Shown: positions 1 through 6,142, numbered from the stretch's first letter. The stretch: 11,857 nucleotides of DNA from UKL13-2 sp043744255 (GCA_043744255.1 JAYTVA010000134.1:1-11857); one strand, 5' to 3'. The notes: generated from the sequence alone by a model not told the origin. Numbers and translations are program-made.

Positions 1-1
1 C

Positions 2-103
2 TTGCGGCGATATTGGGGCATCTGCTACGTTGTGCTCCTCGTGCGGTAGCGCAGGCAACGCACCTTCGTCGCACGCCTTGCATATGCCCCAATCTCACCG
101 CAA
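2..103. repeat. 20-bp imperfect inverted repeat flanking about 62 bp
   Basis: The stretch at 2-21 (TTGCGGCGATATTGGGGCAT) is the reverse complement of 84-103 with 18 of 20 positions matching. The 62 bases between the arms contain shorter self-complementary pieces (for example GCTAC/GTAGC). Arms of this length around a short non-coding core could be terminal repeats of a miniature or decayed mobile element, a recombination site, or a long stem-loop. I do not recognise the element. It lies about 20 bp beyond the stop codon of the truncated brnT gene, so it may be connected with the loss of that gene's 3' half. No target-site duplication was identified, and the left arm sits at the window edge. 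Confidence 0.5.
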
Positions 104-123
104 TCTGAACCGAAGCCACTTAA

Positions 124-291
124 TCAGACCTTCCCTAACCCCAATGCGACAAATCGCTCCTCGCTTTCGGCATCGGGGTCAGCCCGGTGCGCAGCCAACG
201 GATCGGCGAACACGCCCTCGGCATCGGCAAACGACACGCCATGCTTCTTGAGGTTCGCTGCGGCCTTGGCGGGATCAAATTGAAACCGCAT
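124..291 (-). pseudogene. brnT: Truncated BrnT-family toxin (N-terminal 55 codons)
   Basis: The reading frame starts at the ATG at 291 with MRFQFDPAKAAANLKKHGVS, followed by FADAEGVFADPLA and a later EERFVALG. This is the typical beginning of BrnT (PF04365), the RelE-like ribonuclease toxin of the BrnTA type II toxin-antitoxin system. BrnT proteins are normally about 90-100 residues. Here family similarity stops after about residue 51 and the frame ends at 55 (LGLGKV, stop), so the C-terminal strands carrying the remaining active-site region are missing. In complete loci the antitoxin gene brnA follows the toxin; none can be read here. The fragment is therefore inferred to be a dead toxin remnant. 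The cut lies close to the inverted repeat at 2-103. It was too short for a usual ORF cut-off and was found by reading the strand directly. Confidence 0.8.
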
Positions 292-295
292 GTTT

Positions 296-322
296 GATTG
301 TATATATTAGATATGCATATGG
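296..322 (-). promoter_or_regulatory. AT-rich leader with ATATGCATAT palindrome before brnT
   Basis: Directly upstream of the brnT start lies an AT-rich stretch containing the perfect 10-bp palindrome ATATGCATAT (311-320) and a TATATA-like block. In BrnTA loci the antitoxin-toxin complex represses its own promoter at such AT-rich inverted repeats just before brnT. That this one is the old promoter/operator is inferred from position and composition only. Confidence 0.35.
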
Positions 323-413
323 CAAATGTTGGCGATCATCGAACCTACGGATATGTGCGAAACATCCAGCCTTGCCGCTCAACGCTGGGAGATCAGCCTC
401 GCTTCGTGAAGAC

Positions 414-863
414 CTAGCTAACACGCTGCCCATGCCCAACCTCCACCGCCAACCGCGCAAGATTCTGCTCGTTCGCCGACGCCACAAACTCGGCAATCCG
501 CTCGTAGTGTTCCACCGCGTCAAACGTCTGCCGCCACCGCACCTCCGTGCCACCGTCTTTCGGCAGAAGCGTAATCGTCAACAAAAAATGATGCCCGCCG
601 AAATGCTCAATCTCGAAAATTTGGTCGGTGACGATGCGCGTGAACCGGCTCTCGTTCGGGTAGTCCGTGCCATCCGGGCCGTGCATCGTGAGCAGCCACG
701 TTCCGCCGGGCTGGAAATCAAACTGGTGAATCGTATTGGTGAATCCATTCGGCCCCCACCATCTCGCGATGCGAACGGGATCGCTCATCGCCGCGAACAC
801 TGCCGACGGGCTCGCGGCCAGCACGCGGTGTCTTGAATCTGAGCGGGTCTCGATGGATTCCAT
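414..863 (-). CDS. SRPBCC (AHSA1-like) domain protein
   Basis: A 149-residue protein of the SRPBCC / START-like superfamily, AHSA1 branch (activator of Hsp90 ATPase homologue 1-like). Family marks are an N-terminal segment RHRVLAASPSAVFAAMSDP, the core RWWGPNGFTNTIHQFDFQPGG, a central HGPDGTDYPN turn, and the last helix ANEQNLARLAV. These proteins form a hydrophobic cavity and are thought to bind small lipophilic ligands; bacterial members have no settled function. The start at 863 is chosen because the family begins about there, although the frame stays open to 983 and overlaps the end of the DinB gene; no clear Shine-Dalgarno sequence precedes it. The gene starts 37 bp after the DinB-like gene and is probably co-transcribed with it. 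Such SRPBCC/DinB pairs are common in accessory stress-type clusters. The ligand cannot be predicted. Confidence 0.88.
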   Translation of the reverse strand: MESIETRSDSRHRVLAASPSAVFAAMSDPVRIARWWGPNGFTNTIHQFDFQPGGTWLLTMHGPDGTDYPNESRFTRIVTDQIFEIEHFGGHHFLLTITLLPKDGGTEVRWRQTFDAVEHYERIAEFVASANEQNLARLAVEVGHGQRVS

Positions 864-900
864 CTGGAGGGTTTCGCGAAGTGATTGGCGCTCGTGCTGC

Positions 901-1419
901 CTAGCGGTTGACGTGGGCGGCTTGCCGACGCGACGGCTCGCGCACATGCAAAAACTTCGTGTAAAGATCGCGTGGTGGTGCAACCCCGATGCTCTTTAGC
1001 ACCTGACCAACATTGCCGCGATGGTAGGTGCCGTGGGTAATCACATGCACCAGCATTTCTTCTTGCGTCATGGTTCCGGCATCACCATCCGTGAACTGAA
1101 ATGAGATTTTTTCTGCGAGTGATTCGTCGGTGATACTGGCAACGTAATCTTCGAACCAAAGATCCGTTTCGGCAACGGCAAAATTTAACGCCGCTAACTC
1201 CGGCGTTTCTTGGGTATTCGTCGCCGTGTATCCGTGCTTCTCACCAACAAGATGGGCGCGAAAAATTTGATCCACAACGAAAATGTGGTTCAACGTGCGG
1301 AGCGCGGTGTGAACAGACTCCGCGTGCTCTGCAGGCGAGATGGTCGCCAACTTTTCGAACAGCTCACCATTCGCCCAAGTCTTTTGCGCGAAGAGTGGTT
1401 TGAGGATATTTTTTGACAT
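901..1419 (-). CDS. DinB/YfiT-like metal-dependent protein
   Basis: A 172-residue four-helix-bundle protein of the DinB family (PF05163-like; not DNA polymerase IV). The three metal-ligand histidines of the family are present: H45 in TLNHIFVVDQIF, and H129 and H133 in HVITHGTYHRG. Known relatives act as thiol-dependent transferases or have unknown roles, often in stress response. The ATG at 1419 (MSKNILKPLFAQ) is preferred over the longer open frame to 1512 because GGAG lies about nine bases before it and because family members begin at this helix (KTWANGELF). The last residues (EPSRRQAAHVNR) run past the usual family end. The SRPBCC gene follows after 37 bp, suggesting a two-gene operon. The 153 bp upstream, back to the KOW gene, presumably hold the promoter. 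Confidence 0.9.
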   Translation of the reverse strand: MSKNILKPLFAQKTWANGELFEKLATISPAEHAESVHTALRTLNHIFVVDQIFRAHLVGEKHGYTATNTQETPELAALNFAVAETDLWFEDYVASITDESLAEKISFQFTDGDAGTMTQEEMLVHVITHGTYHRGNVGQVLKSIGVAPPRDLYTKFLHVREPSRRQAAHVNR

Positions 1420-1548
1420 AGAACTGTCTCCGTGGTGATCGGTGTGGCTAACGCGGCAGACGAAAAACGCTTTCATTTTGCGAATCGTGCCGCGAACCAA
1501 TGCAAATATCAAGATCGGCTAATGCGTTGAACAGTTGGCGCTGACAAT

Positions 1549-1563
1549 GGTTCGATACGAACC
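1549..1563. other. Small perfect hairpin downstream of the KOW gene
   Basis: GGTTCG, a 3-base loop and CGAACC form a perfect 6-bp stem 10 bp after the KOW gene's stop. On the minus strand no run of T follows, so it is a weak terminator candidate at best. It could also be an operator for the DinB promoter. Confidence 0.35.
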
Positions 1564-1572
1564 CATCGACAT

Positions 1573-1803
1573 CTACGCATCAGCCACGACCTGAACATTC
1601 TTCGCCAATGTCTTAAACCGATCACCATTTTTCTGGACGACGGTGATGGTGAGATGACCGGTCTTGCTGATGTTTAGATCGCGAACGATGCCGAGTTTGC
1701 CCTTGTGCGCGCCACCGCTGACGCGGCAACGATCACCGTCTTTGATGGGCGCTGCGTTCGATGGTGAGGAGGCTGGCACTTTCGTCACTTCTGTCGGTGG
1801 CAT
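1573..1803 (-). CDS. KOW-motif small protein
   Basis: A 76-residue basic protein. After a Pro/Ser-rich tail of about 20 residues comes a KOW-type motif at about residues 22-42 (DGDRCRVSGGAHKGKLGIV), the short beta-barrel segment used by ribosomal protein L24, NusG and related proteins to bind RNA or ribosomal proteins. The remainder (TGHLTITVVQKNGDRFKTL) completes a small SH3-like barrel. The protein is much shorter than NusG and lacks an NGN domain; its target is unknown. Its ATG lies only 12 bp past the stop of the VOC gene, so the two are almost certainly on one transcript. The ribosome-binding site is weak and translation may be coupled to the gene before it. Confidence 0.75.
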   Translation of the reverse strand: MPPTEVTKVPASSPSNAAPIKDGDRCRVSGGAHKGKLGIVRDLNISKTGHLTITVVQKNGDRFKTLAKNVQVVADA

Positions 1804-1815
1804 CTGACGTTCGTT

Positions 1816-2202
1816 TCATTGCCCAGCAGGTGGCTGCCACAACTCCACCTTATTCCCCTCAGGATCAATCACCCAGCCAAATTTGCCGTACTCAGAGTCA
1901 TCAATTTTGTCGAGCACATTGCAGCCCTCCGCTTTAAGCGCCGCCACCAACGCGTGCAAGTCTTCAACGCGGTAGTTAATCATGAACGAAGCGTTGCTCG
2001 GCGCAAACTGATCGCTTTCCTGCGCGCTAACGGACCAGATCGTCGTGCCGCCAACGGGCTTGCCATCCGCATCGGCCCAGGTGAACGCGGCGCCGCCCCA
2101 GTCTTGTACGTCGATGCCGAGGTGGCGTTTGTACCAAGCCTGCAGCGCAGGTGCGTCCTTTGCTTTGAAAAAAATGCCGCCGATGCCAGTGACTCGTTTC
2201 AT
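1816..2202 (-). CDS. VOC family (glyoxalase/bleomycin-resistance-like) protein
   Basis: A 128-residue protein of the vicinal oxygen chelate superfamily with two beta-alpha-beta-beta-beta units. The first spans about residues 4-55 (RVTGIGGIFFKAKDAPAL, then WYKRHLGIDVQDWGG). The second begins near MINYRVEDLHALVAALKAEG and ends WVIDPEGNKVELWQPP. E120 in VELWQP is at the usual metal-ligand position, but the first-strand histidine seen in true glyoxalase I is not evident, so the reaction is open; many such proteins are annotated only as glyoxalase-like. GGAGG stands six bases before the ATG. The KOW gene follows after 12 bp. A partial, frameshifted copy of the 5' part of this gene lies at 3251-3408. 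Confidence 0.92.
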   Translation of the reverse strand: MKRVTGIGGIFFKAKDAPALQAWYKRHLGIDVQDWGGAAFTWADADGKPVGGTTIWSVSAQESDQFAPSNASFMINYRVEDLHALVAALKAEGCNVLDKIDDSEYGKFGWVIDPEGNKVELWQPPAGQ

Positions 2203-2263
2203 GTGATCCTCCGGTGTGTGGTGGTTGCGCGAACTCTCGCGACTTGAGCGGGGAACGAGCCAA

Positions 2264-2719
2264 TCATTGCAGCGCCCGTTTCATCAATAGGCCAACACCG
2301 AAGCGCATGTGTTCGGTGCCAAATATTTGGAACCCACAACCCTTGTAGAATTTTTCGGCCTGCGGATTTCCCATGACATGAAGATACCGTGCTCCAGCCG
2401 TCTTTGCTGCAATCGCGCAATGCTCTACCAGCACCCGACCAACCCCTTGGCGCCAGCATGTGGGCTCGACGAACAGTGCGTCTAGCTCAGCATTTCCATC
2501 GGCACGCACAAGAATGGCAGAAAACCCACAGACTTGATCCGCCTGCTCCGCAACGAATACCCCGCCCCCGACTATTTGATGAAGAGGCAACTCGATGGCG
2601 TCTGGACGCGCGAGCAAGGCTTCGCGATCATTCGGATTGGCGAGAGAGGCCCGCCATTGCAGCGCTTCCAGAGACTCACGTTCTGAGGCAAAAGCTAACC
2701 GAACCGTGATCCGCGACAT
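2264..2719 (-). CDS. GNAT family N-acetyltransferase
   Basis: A 151-residue acetyl-CoA-dependent N-acetyltransferase of the GNAT fold. Motif A is clear: NAELDALFVEPTCWRQGVGRVLVEHC, with the Q/R-x-x-G-x-G pyrophosphate-binding loop as RQGVGR. It is followed by YLHVMGNPQAEKFYKGCGFQIFG, the usual C-terminal segment in which the Tyr in FYKGCGF is near the catalytic site. The substrate cannot be predicted. The start at 2719 (MSRITVRLAFASERESL) is chosen because GNAT homology begins there. The frame remains open to 2878, but that 53-residue extension does not look like a GNAT and includes a hairpin at 2743-2757. No good Shine-Dalgarno sequence precedes 2719. The gene ends 61 bp before the VOC gene and may belong to the same transcription unit. 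Confidence 0.88.
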   Translation of the reverse strand: MSRITVRLAFASERESLEALQWRASLANPNDREALLARPDAIELPLHQIVGGGVFVAEQADQVCGFSAILVRADGNAELDALFVEPTCWRQGVGRVLVEHCAIAAKTAGARYLHVMGNPQAEKFYKGCGFQIFGTEHMRFGVGLLMKRALQ

Positions 2720-2742
2720 CGTGACGTCTAGCGTAATGCATC

Positions 2743-2757
2743 CCGCAGATTCTGCGG
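2743..2757. other. Hairpin upstream of the GNAT gene
   Basis: CCGCAG, a 3-base loop and CTGCGG form a perfect 6-bp stem 23 bp before the chosen GNAT start. It may be part of the leader or an operator. Its presence is one argument against starting the protein at 2878. Confidence 0.35.
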
Positions 2758-2878
2758 ATATGTCTTGGCGCCGCGGTGCAAATCTGACATAAAAACCATT
2801 CGAGAGCGGCGTGAATGCTGGCGTTTGGCCATCGAGCTTGCCCCAGTTATCGTCGCGAAATATCTTTAAATTACGCAT

Positions 2879-3250
2879 GCTGCTGTTGCTTGCGATCCGC
2901 CCACTTGACCGAGTGCGCGCACGGATTCCCCATTACCACTATAGCCCGAACACGAGAAAAGTATGTTCGCACTGAGTGCACTTCTTTGTGCGAGCGTGGT
3001 GTCCTTGCAATCCATTGGGCTCGACGAGATTCGACGCGTCACGCTTAGCAATTTACGTTTAGCGTTGTGTTTCCAACCAGTCGCCGAAAAAATTTGTCGC
3101 GTTGCTGAACATGATGGGGATTGAGCTTTTAGCCGATCAATTTTCGCTTTTGCAATTCTTCGCTTAATTTAGGCGGCACTGAATGTTCGCCGTCAGCACA
3201 TGCGGGCACTTCGCTTGCCCGAGCCACAGGGTTGCTACACATCCGCCATC
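2879..3250. other. Non-coding or decayed stretch
   Basis: About 370 bp without a credible gene. Frames are short and without family resemblance. A minus-strand stretch just beyond the VOC fragment could read VPPKLSEELQKRKLIG and then stop, which has protein-like composition and might be the tail of another lost gene, but I cannot assign it. A short palindrome GCACT-G-AGTGC occurs near 2969-2979. Confidence 0.4.
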
Positions 3251-3408
3251 GCCATCCGCATCGGCCCAGGTGAACGCGGCACCGCCCCATTCTTGTACAT
3301 CGATGCCGAGATGACGCTTGTACCAAGCGTGCAGCGTTGGTGCATCTTTTGCCTTGAAAAAATACCGCCGATGCCGGTGACTCGTTTCATGTAATCCTCC
3401 GATGTGTG
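3251..3408 (-). pseudogene. Partial, frameshifted copy of the VOC/glyoxalase gene
   Basis: This segment aligns with 2062-2220, the ribosome-binding site and first ~47 codons of the intact VOC gene, with about 16 substitutions and one gap over about 159 bases (roughly 89-90% identity by eye). The copy keeps the Shine-Dalgarno GGAGG and the start at 3390 (MKRVTGIGGIF). The run of seven A in the intact gene is six A here, which shifts the frame after residue 11. Similarity stops at the codons for WADADG and the rest of the gene is absent. Most differences are synonymous in the original frame (for example Asp-Trp/Glu-Trp at one point), suggesting that the copy was under selection before it broke, or that it derives from a related paralogue rather than a recent copy. 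No functional product is expected. Confidence 0.88.
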
Positions 3409-3546
3409 TTTTTTGAAGAATAGCAGTGCCCCGTGGTCTGAGGTGCGATCACCGAGTAGCTCGCGAATCACGGGAGGATATCCCCATGCGCCCAATTGTC
3501 ATTGCGGCGCATCCGCGACCGAATATTGCAGCCCAACCCGCGCGGT

Positions 3547-3918
3547 TCAGATGATCGGCTTCAGGAACAGCCGACCGTATGCAACGAACGCCATGACGAG
3601 ACCCAGCACAGCACTCATGATAATGGACGGGGTCTCGTGGTACTTGACGTGCACGCCAATGAACACGAGGCTCTCCATCGCCAGCACGGTCGCGGCCACC
3701 ACCGTCAGCGTCGGTCGCCAGTGGAGCACGGCGGGAACGATCAGCCCGACCACGCACACGAGTTCGACGATGCCAAGCGCCATCCACGCTTCTCGTGGCA
3801 GCGCACCAAACGACGGAACCTGCCCACTAATCTTGTCGAACATGAAGACCTTCATCACACCCGACGCGCCGTACATGAGCGCGGCCAAGACCTGCACAAC
3901 CCACAACAGGATGTTCAT
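3547..3918 (-). CDS. DoxX-like integral membrane protein
   Basis: A 123-residue, four-helix inner-membrane protein of the DoxX-like family. Predicted segments lie near residues 3-22 (LLWVVQVLAALMYGASGVMK), 46-64 (AWMALGIVELVCVVGLIVP), 70-90 (TLTVVAATVLAMESLVFIG) and 100-118 (IMSAVLGLVMAFVAYGRLF). The pattern 'GVMK' after helix 1 and 'LGIVELVCVVGL' in helix 2 is characteristic. DoxX relatives occur with thiol stress and quinone-linked redox functions, but this short form has no defined reaction. GAGG about ten bases before the ATG at 3918 supports the start. It is divergent from the AraC-GyrI gene on the plus strand, and sharing a control region with it is a reasonable inference. Confidence 0.85.
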   Translation of the reverse strand: MNILLWVVQVLAALMYGASGVMKVFMFDKISGQVPSFGALPREAWMALGIVELVCVVGLIVPAVLHWRPTLTVVAATVLAMESLVFIGVHVKYHETPSIIMSAVLGLVMAFVAYGRLFLKPII

Positions 3919-3977
3919 CTCGTGTGTCCTCTCATCTGCCCTTCGCTGAATTTTCGTTTAGGCCAACGGTAGCCCCG

Positions 3978-4014
3978 TGGTGTCAGCTCTTTGGTGTCAG
4001 CCCTTGGTGTCAGC
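3978..4014 (+). repeat. Three direct repeats TGGTGTCAGC
   Basis: TGGTGTCAGC occurs at 3978-3987, 3992-4001 and 4005-4014, with start-to-start distances of 14 and 13 bp. The array lies between doxX and the DNA-binding domain of the AraC regulator. It could be a regulator-binding array or a small slippage expansion; the 13-14 bp step is not one helical turn. If the regulator starts downstream (4041 or 4083), the array is in its leader. Confidence 0.6.
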
Positions 4015-4082
4015 CCCGGGGGCGGAGACTCGCGCGCTCAGTGCTACCATGCCCGGGAGACGCCAAGAAAGCTTGCCATATC

Positions 4083-5006
4083 TTGCGAACTGAGCGAAAA
4101 ACCGAGAGTGCTGTCACCAAAGACTACGTTCTGCGCGTCAACCGCGCGATCGACCATATTGTACGCAACCTCGCGCAGCCCTTGACGCTGGAAGAAGTGT
4201 CCGCAGCGGCCTGTTTCTCTCCGTTCCACTTCCACCGCATCTTCAAGGCTTTCCTCGGCGAGACGCTGAACCAATTCGTCAAGCGACAGCGGCTCGAACG
4301 GGCGCTCTTCCTGATGTCGCACGCGCCCAAGCGCTCATTGACGGACGTAGCGCTGGACTGCGGCTTTGGCTCCTCGTCCGACTTTTCGCGCGGCTTCAAG
4401 CAGCACTACGGCGCGTCGCCCAGCGGGTTCGATCTCAACACCTTCCGCCATTCGCGGCGTGAAGAGTTCGAGCGTGTCATGTCGAGCCAAGGTCGCGGTT
4501 CTCGTGTCACCAGCCTGTCAGCCGGCGAGAACCCGGACGGCTTCGAGGTGCAACTGCGCGACTTGCCCGCGCGCACCGTCGCCTACATCCGCGTGCTCGA
4601 TCCCTACCGCGAGGGGGTCGCGCAAGCCGCCTGCGAACGCCTGCTCGCGTGGGCGATCAAGCGCGGGCTCGCGGACCGCCAGTGGCTCGGCTACATGTGG
4701 GAAGAGCCCGAAATCGTCGCCCTCAAGGACTGTCGCTACGATGTCGCGCTAGTGGTTGATGATGTCGAGCCCGCAGGTGAGATCGGCCGCTTCGCGTTCC
4801 CGCCGATGCGCGTGGCCGAGGTCGTCTTGCGCGGCGGCCTCGATCTCGAAGCGCGCGCGCTCGACTGGTTGTACAAAACGTGGCTACCCACTAGCGGCTA
4901 CGTCCCTGACCATCAGCCCGCCTTCGAGGCGTGGATTGGCCGTCCGTTTGCCCACGGGAATAAGTATTTCGAGATCGCGTGTCAGCTTCCGGTTAGGATC
5001 GCCTGA
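4083..5006 (+). CDS. AraC-family regulator with GyrI-like effector domain
   Basis: A transcription regulator with an AraC-type double helix-turn-helix at the N-terminus, followed by a GyrI-like small-molecule-binding domain. Counted from the start given, the first HTH is near residues 34-55 (LTLEEVSAAACFSPFHFHRIFKAF) and the second near 83-105 (LTDVALDCGFGSSSDFSRGFKQHYG). The signature GFGSSSDFSRGFKQHYGASPS is typical. From about residue 150 the GyrI/SbmC-like part begins (VQLRDLPARTVAYIRVLDPYREG) and ends with YFEIACQLPVRIA. Relatives (Rob/BmrR-like) bind hydrophobic or cationic compounds. The frame is open from a GTG at 3924, but the first 50 residues are low-complexity and cover the TGGTGTCAGC repeats. 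A GTG at 4041 or a TTG at 4083 gives the usual family length (~300). GC and codon use look richer than in the genes to the left. Divergent doxX is a possible target. Confidence 0.88.
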   Translation: MRTERKTESAVTKDYVLRVNRAIDHIVRNLAQPLTLEEVSAAACFSPFHFHRIFKAFLGETLNQFVKRQRLERALFLMSHAPKRSLTDVALDCGFGSSSDFSRGFKQHYGASPSGFDLNTFRHSRREEFERVMSSQGRGSRVTSLSAGENPDGFEVQLRDLPARTVAYIRVLDPYREGVAQAACERLLAWAIKRGLADRQWLGYMWEEPEIVALKDCRYDVALVVDDVEPAGEIGRFAFPPMRVAEVVLRGGLDLEARALDWLYKTWLPTSGYVPDHQPAFEAWIGRPFAHGNKYFEIACQLPVRIA

Positions 5007-5045
5007 CCTGTGGATTCACGCTTGCGCGCTCGCACATCTATCGGC

Positions 5046-5083
5046 GCCAGTGTGAATAGTTTTGAAAAACAATTCACGCTGGC
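5046..5083. terminator. Bidirectional terminator-like hairpin between convergent genes
   Basis: GCCAGTGTGAAT (5046-5057) pairs with ATTCACGCTGGC (5072-5083) with one G-T pair. After an A/A mismatch the stem continues as GTTTT/AAAAC around a very small loop, giving about 17 pairs in 38 nt. It lies between the ends of the plus-strand araC gene (5006) and the minus-strand binding-protein gene (5100). CTCTTTAG follows on the plus strand, and neither side has a long T run, so it is not a textbook rho-independent terminator, but position and stem strength fit a shared transcription end. The 9-mer ATTCACGCT of its right arm also occurs about 60 bp upstream. Confidence 0.6.
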
Positions 5084-5099
5084 TCTTTAGATTCACCCG

Positions 5100-6074
5100 T
5101 TATGGCTGTTTTGATCGTGTTGCAAGCCCAAAGCTCTTCGCAACCCCGTCATTTATCGTCATTTCTGCTTCCTTGGGGCCAATCCAGGGTAGCTCGGATG
5201 GTCGCGTGCCTTTGAGCATGGGCACCATTTGCTCTAACGCCCCTCGTCGATAAAGTGGAACGATATCCACGCCGATGGTGGCAACGCCGCCCAATTGGGT
5301 GTAGCCGCCTGGGTTGTCCATGGCGATGGGAAGACCGTATGCACTCGCGGCTTCCGCGATCTCCTTCCTCATCGCATAGGTGTCCGGGCCTCGCAGGCTA
5401 ATGGCAATCTCGGCTTTCGATGACTTGGCAGCGGTGATCGTTTTTTCGAGATCGCCAGGTACCGCCGCAGGCATGGGAATGACGTCAATCATTTCGCGTC
5501 TAGCGACTTTCTCCCACTCGGCCAGAAGACGCTTATGCGTATTGTTGACCGGGTTGAAAAGCACGCCCAGTTTGCGCAAGCCAGGTTTCAACTTCAGCAG
5601 CATGCCGAGTTGCTGGGCAGTTCCGTCGTGAAGATAACTGTGGACACCAACCAGATTCCCATTCCCATGGGTGAGCGTCGATGTCAGCCCTTCTTTAATG
5701 GGGTCATCCTGAACCGAAATGCATAGCACCGGTACTGTTGTCGTCGCTTTTTGTGCTGCTGCGCATCCTTGCGAAGATGAAACCACCAGATAGTCCACCT
5801 TCTCGGCCAGCACCTCCCCCACTAGCCGGGGCATGAGGCTCACGTTGCCCTCAGCTGTGCGGAAGATCACTTGCATGGTGCTGCCATCCTTGTAACCCGC
5901 ATCCGACAGTCCATCAAAGAAAGCCTGGTTGGTCACCGCCATTTTGGGGTAACCGCCTGCGCCCGCAACGAAGCCGACACGGGGTATTGGGGGATCTTTA
6001 GCAGCGACCGCGCCAACTCCCATGGCACCAACAATAGCTCCTGCGATCACAGCACACTTGATGATTTTTGCCAT
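5100..6074 (-). CDS. Periplasmic ABC-transporter substrate-binding protein (PF04392-like)
   Basis: A 324-residue exported protein. Residues 1-25 are a Sec signal peptide (MAKIIKCAVIAGAIVGAMGV, with AVAA before KDPPIP). The mature part is a two-lobe periplasmic-binding fold of the PF04392 'ABC_sub_bind' type: PRVGFVAGAGGYP at the start, FFDGLSDAGYKDGSTMQVIF, KVDYLVVSSSQGCAAAQKAT, KLGVLFNPVNN at the lobe crossover, VDIVPLYRRGALEQMVPMLKG, and the closing INDGVAKSFGLAT typical of the family. Ligands of this family are mostly unknown, though some members bind aromatic amino acids. No permease or ATPase gene is near, so it is an orphan and may feed a transporter elsewhere or act as a sensor. AGGAG seven bases before 6074 favours this start over the longer frame to 6146. 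The cupin gene ends 68 bp upstream and could be co-transcribed. Confidence 0.87.
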   Translation of the reverse strand: MAKIIKCAVIAGAIVGAMGVGAVAAKDPPIPRVGFVAGAGGYPKMAVTNQAFFDGLSDAGYKDGSTMQVIFRTAEGNVSLMPRLVGEVLAEKVDYLVVSSSQGCAAAQKATTTVPVLCISVQDDPIKEGLTSTLTHGNGNLVGVHSYLHDGTAQQLGMLLKLKPGLRKLGVLFNPVNNTHKRLLAEWEKVARREMIDVIPMPAAVPGDLEKTITAAKSSKAEIAISLRGPDTYAMRKEIAEAASAYGLPIAMDNPGGYTQLGGVATIGVDIVPLYRRGALEQMVPMLKGTRPSELPWIGPKEAEMTINDGVAKSFGLATRSKQP

Positions 6075-6092
6075 TGTTTGCTCCTGTATTAC

Positions 6093-6116
6093 TAAAAATA
6101 ATGGAGTCTGACCCTG
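6093..6116. repeat. Possible dispersed repeat (TAAAAATAATGGAGTCTGACCC)
   Basis: In the 68 bp between the cupin and the binding-protein gene lies AATGGAGTCTGACCCT, a sequence of the TCAGACCCCATT kind that I recall as recurring in intergenic regions of environmental Proteobacteria, often next to REP-associated tyrosine transposases. Only one copy is in the window and no transposase of that type is near, so the assignment rests on memory of the motif. Confidence 0.3.
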
Positions 6117-6142
6117 AGGTTTCCCGAGGAGGTGTTTCCTAA

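Noticed and set aside
294..836. 180-codon plus-strand frame
   Set aside because: It lies opposite the SRPBCC gene, whose family motifs are clear; the Arg/Pro-rich translation shows no domain and is a shadow.
1..3918. Integron cassette array (series of small one-way genes)
   Set aside because: I looked for paired RYYYAAC / GTTRRRY attC ends between the genes. Single matches occur but no paired, folded sites, and the VOC-KOW gap (12 bp) is too short for attC.
3404..3972. Long plus-strand frames opposite doxX (181 and 158 codons)
   Set aside because: The minus strand encodes a convincing four-helix DoxX-like protein with a ribosome site; the Thr/Ser- and His/Arg-rich plus frames show no family features.
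4366..5055. Two plus-strand frames of 128 and 99 codons
   Set aside because: They overlap the AraC-GyrI gene in another frame and have the biased composition of shadows.
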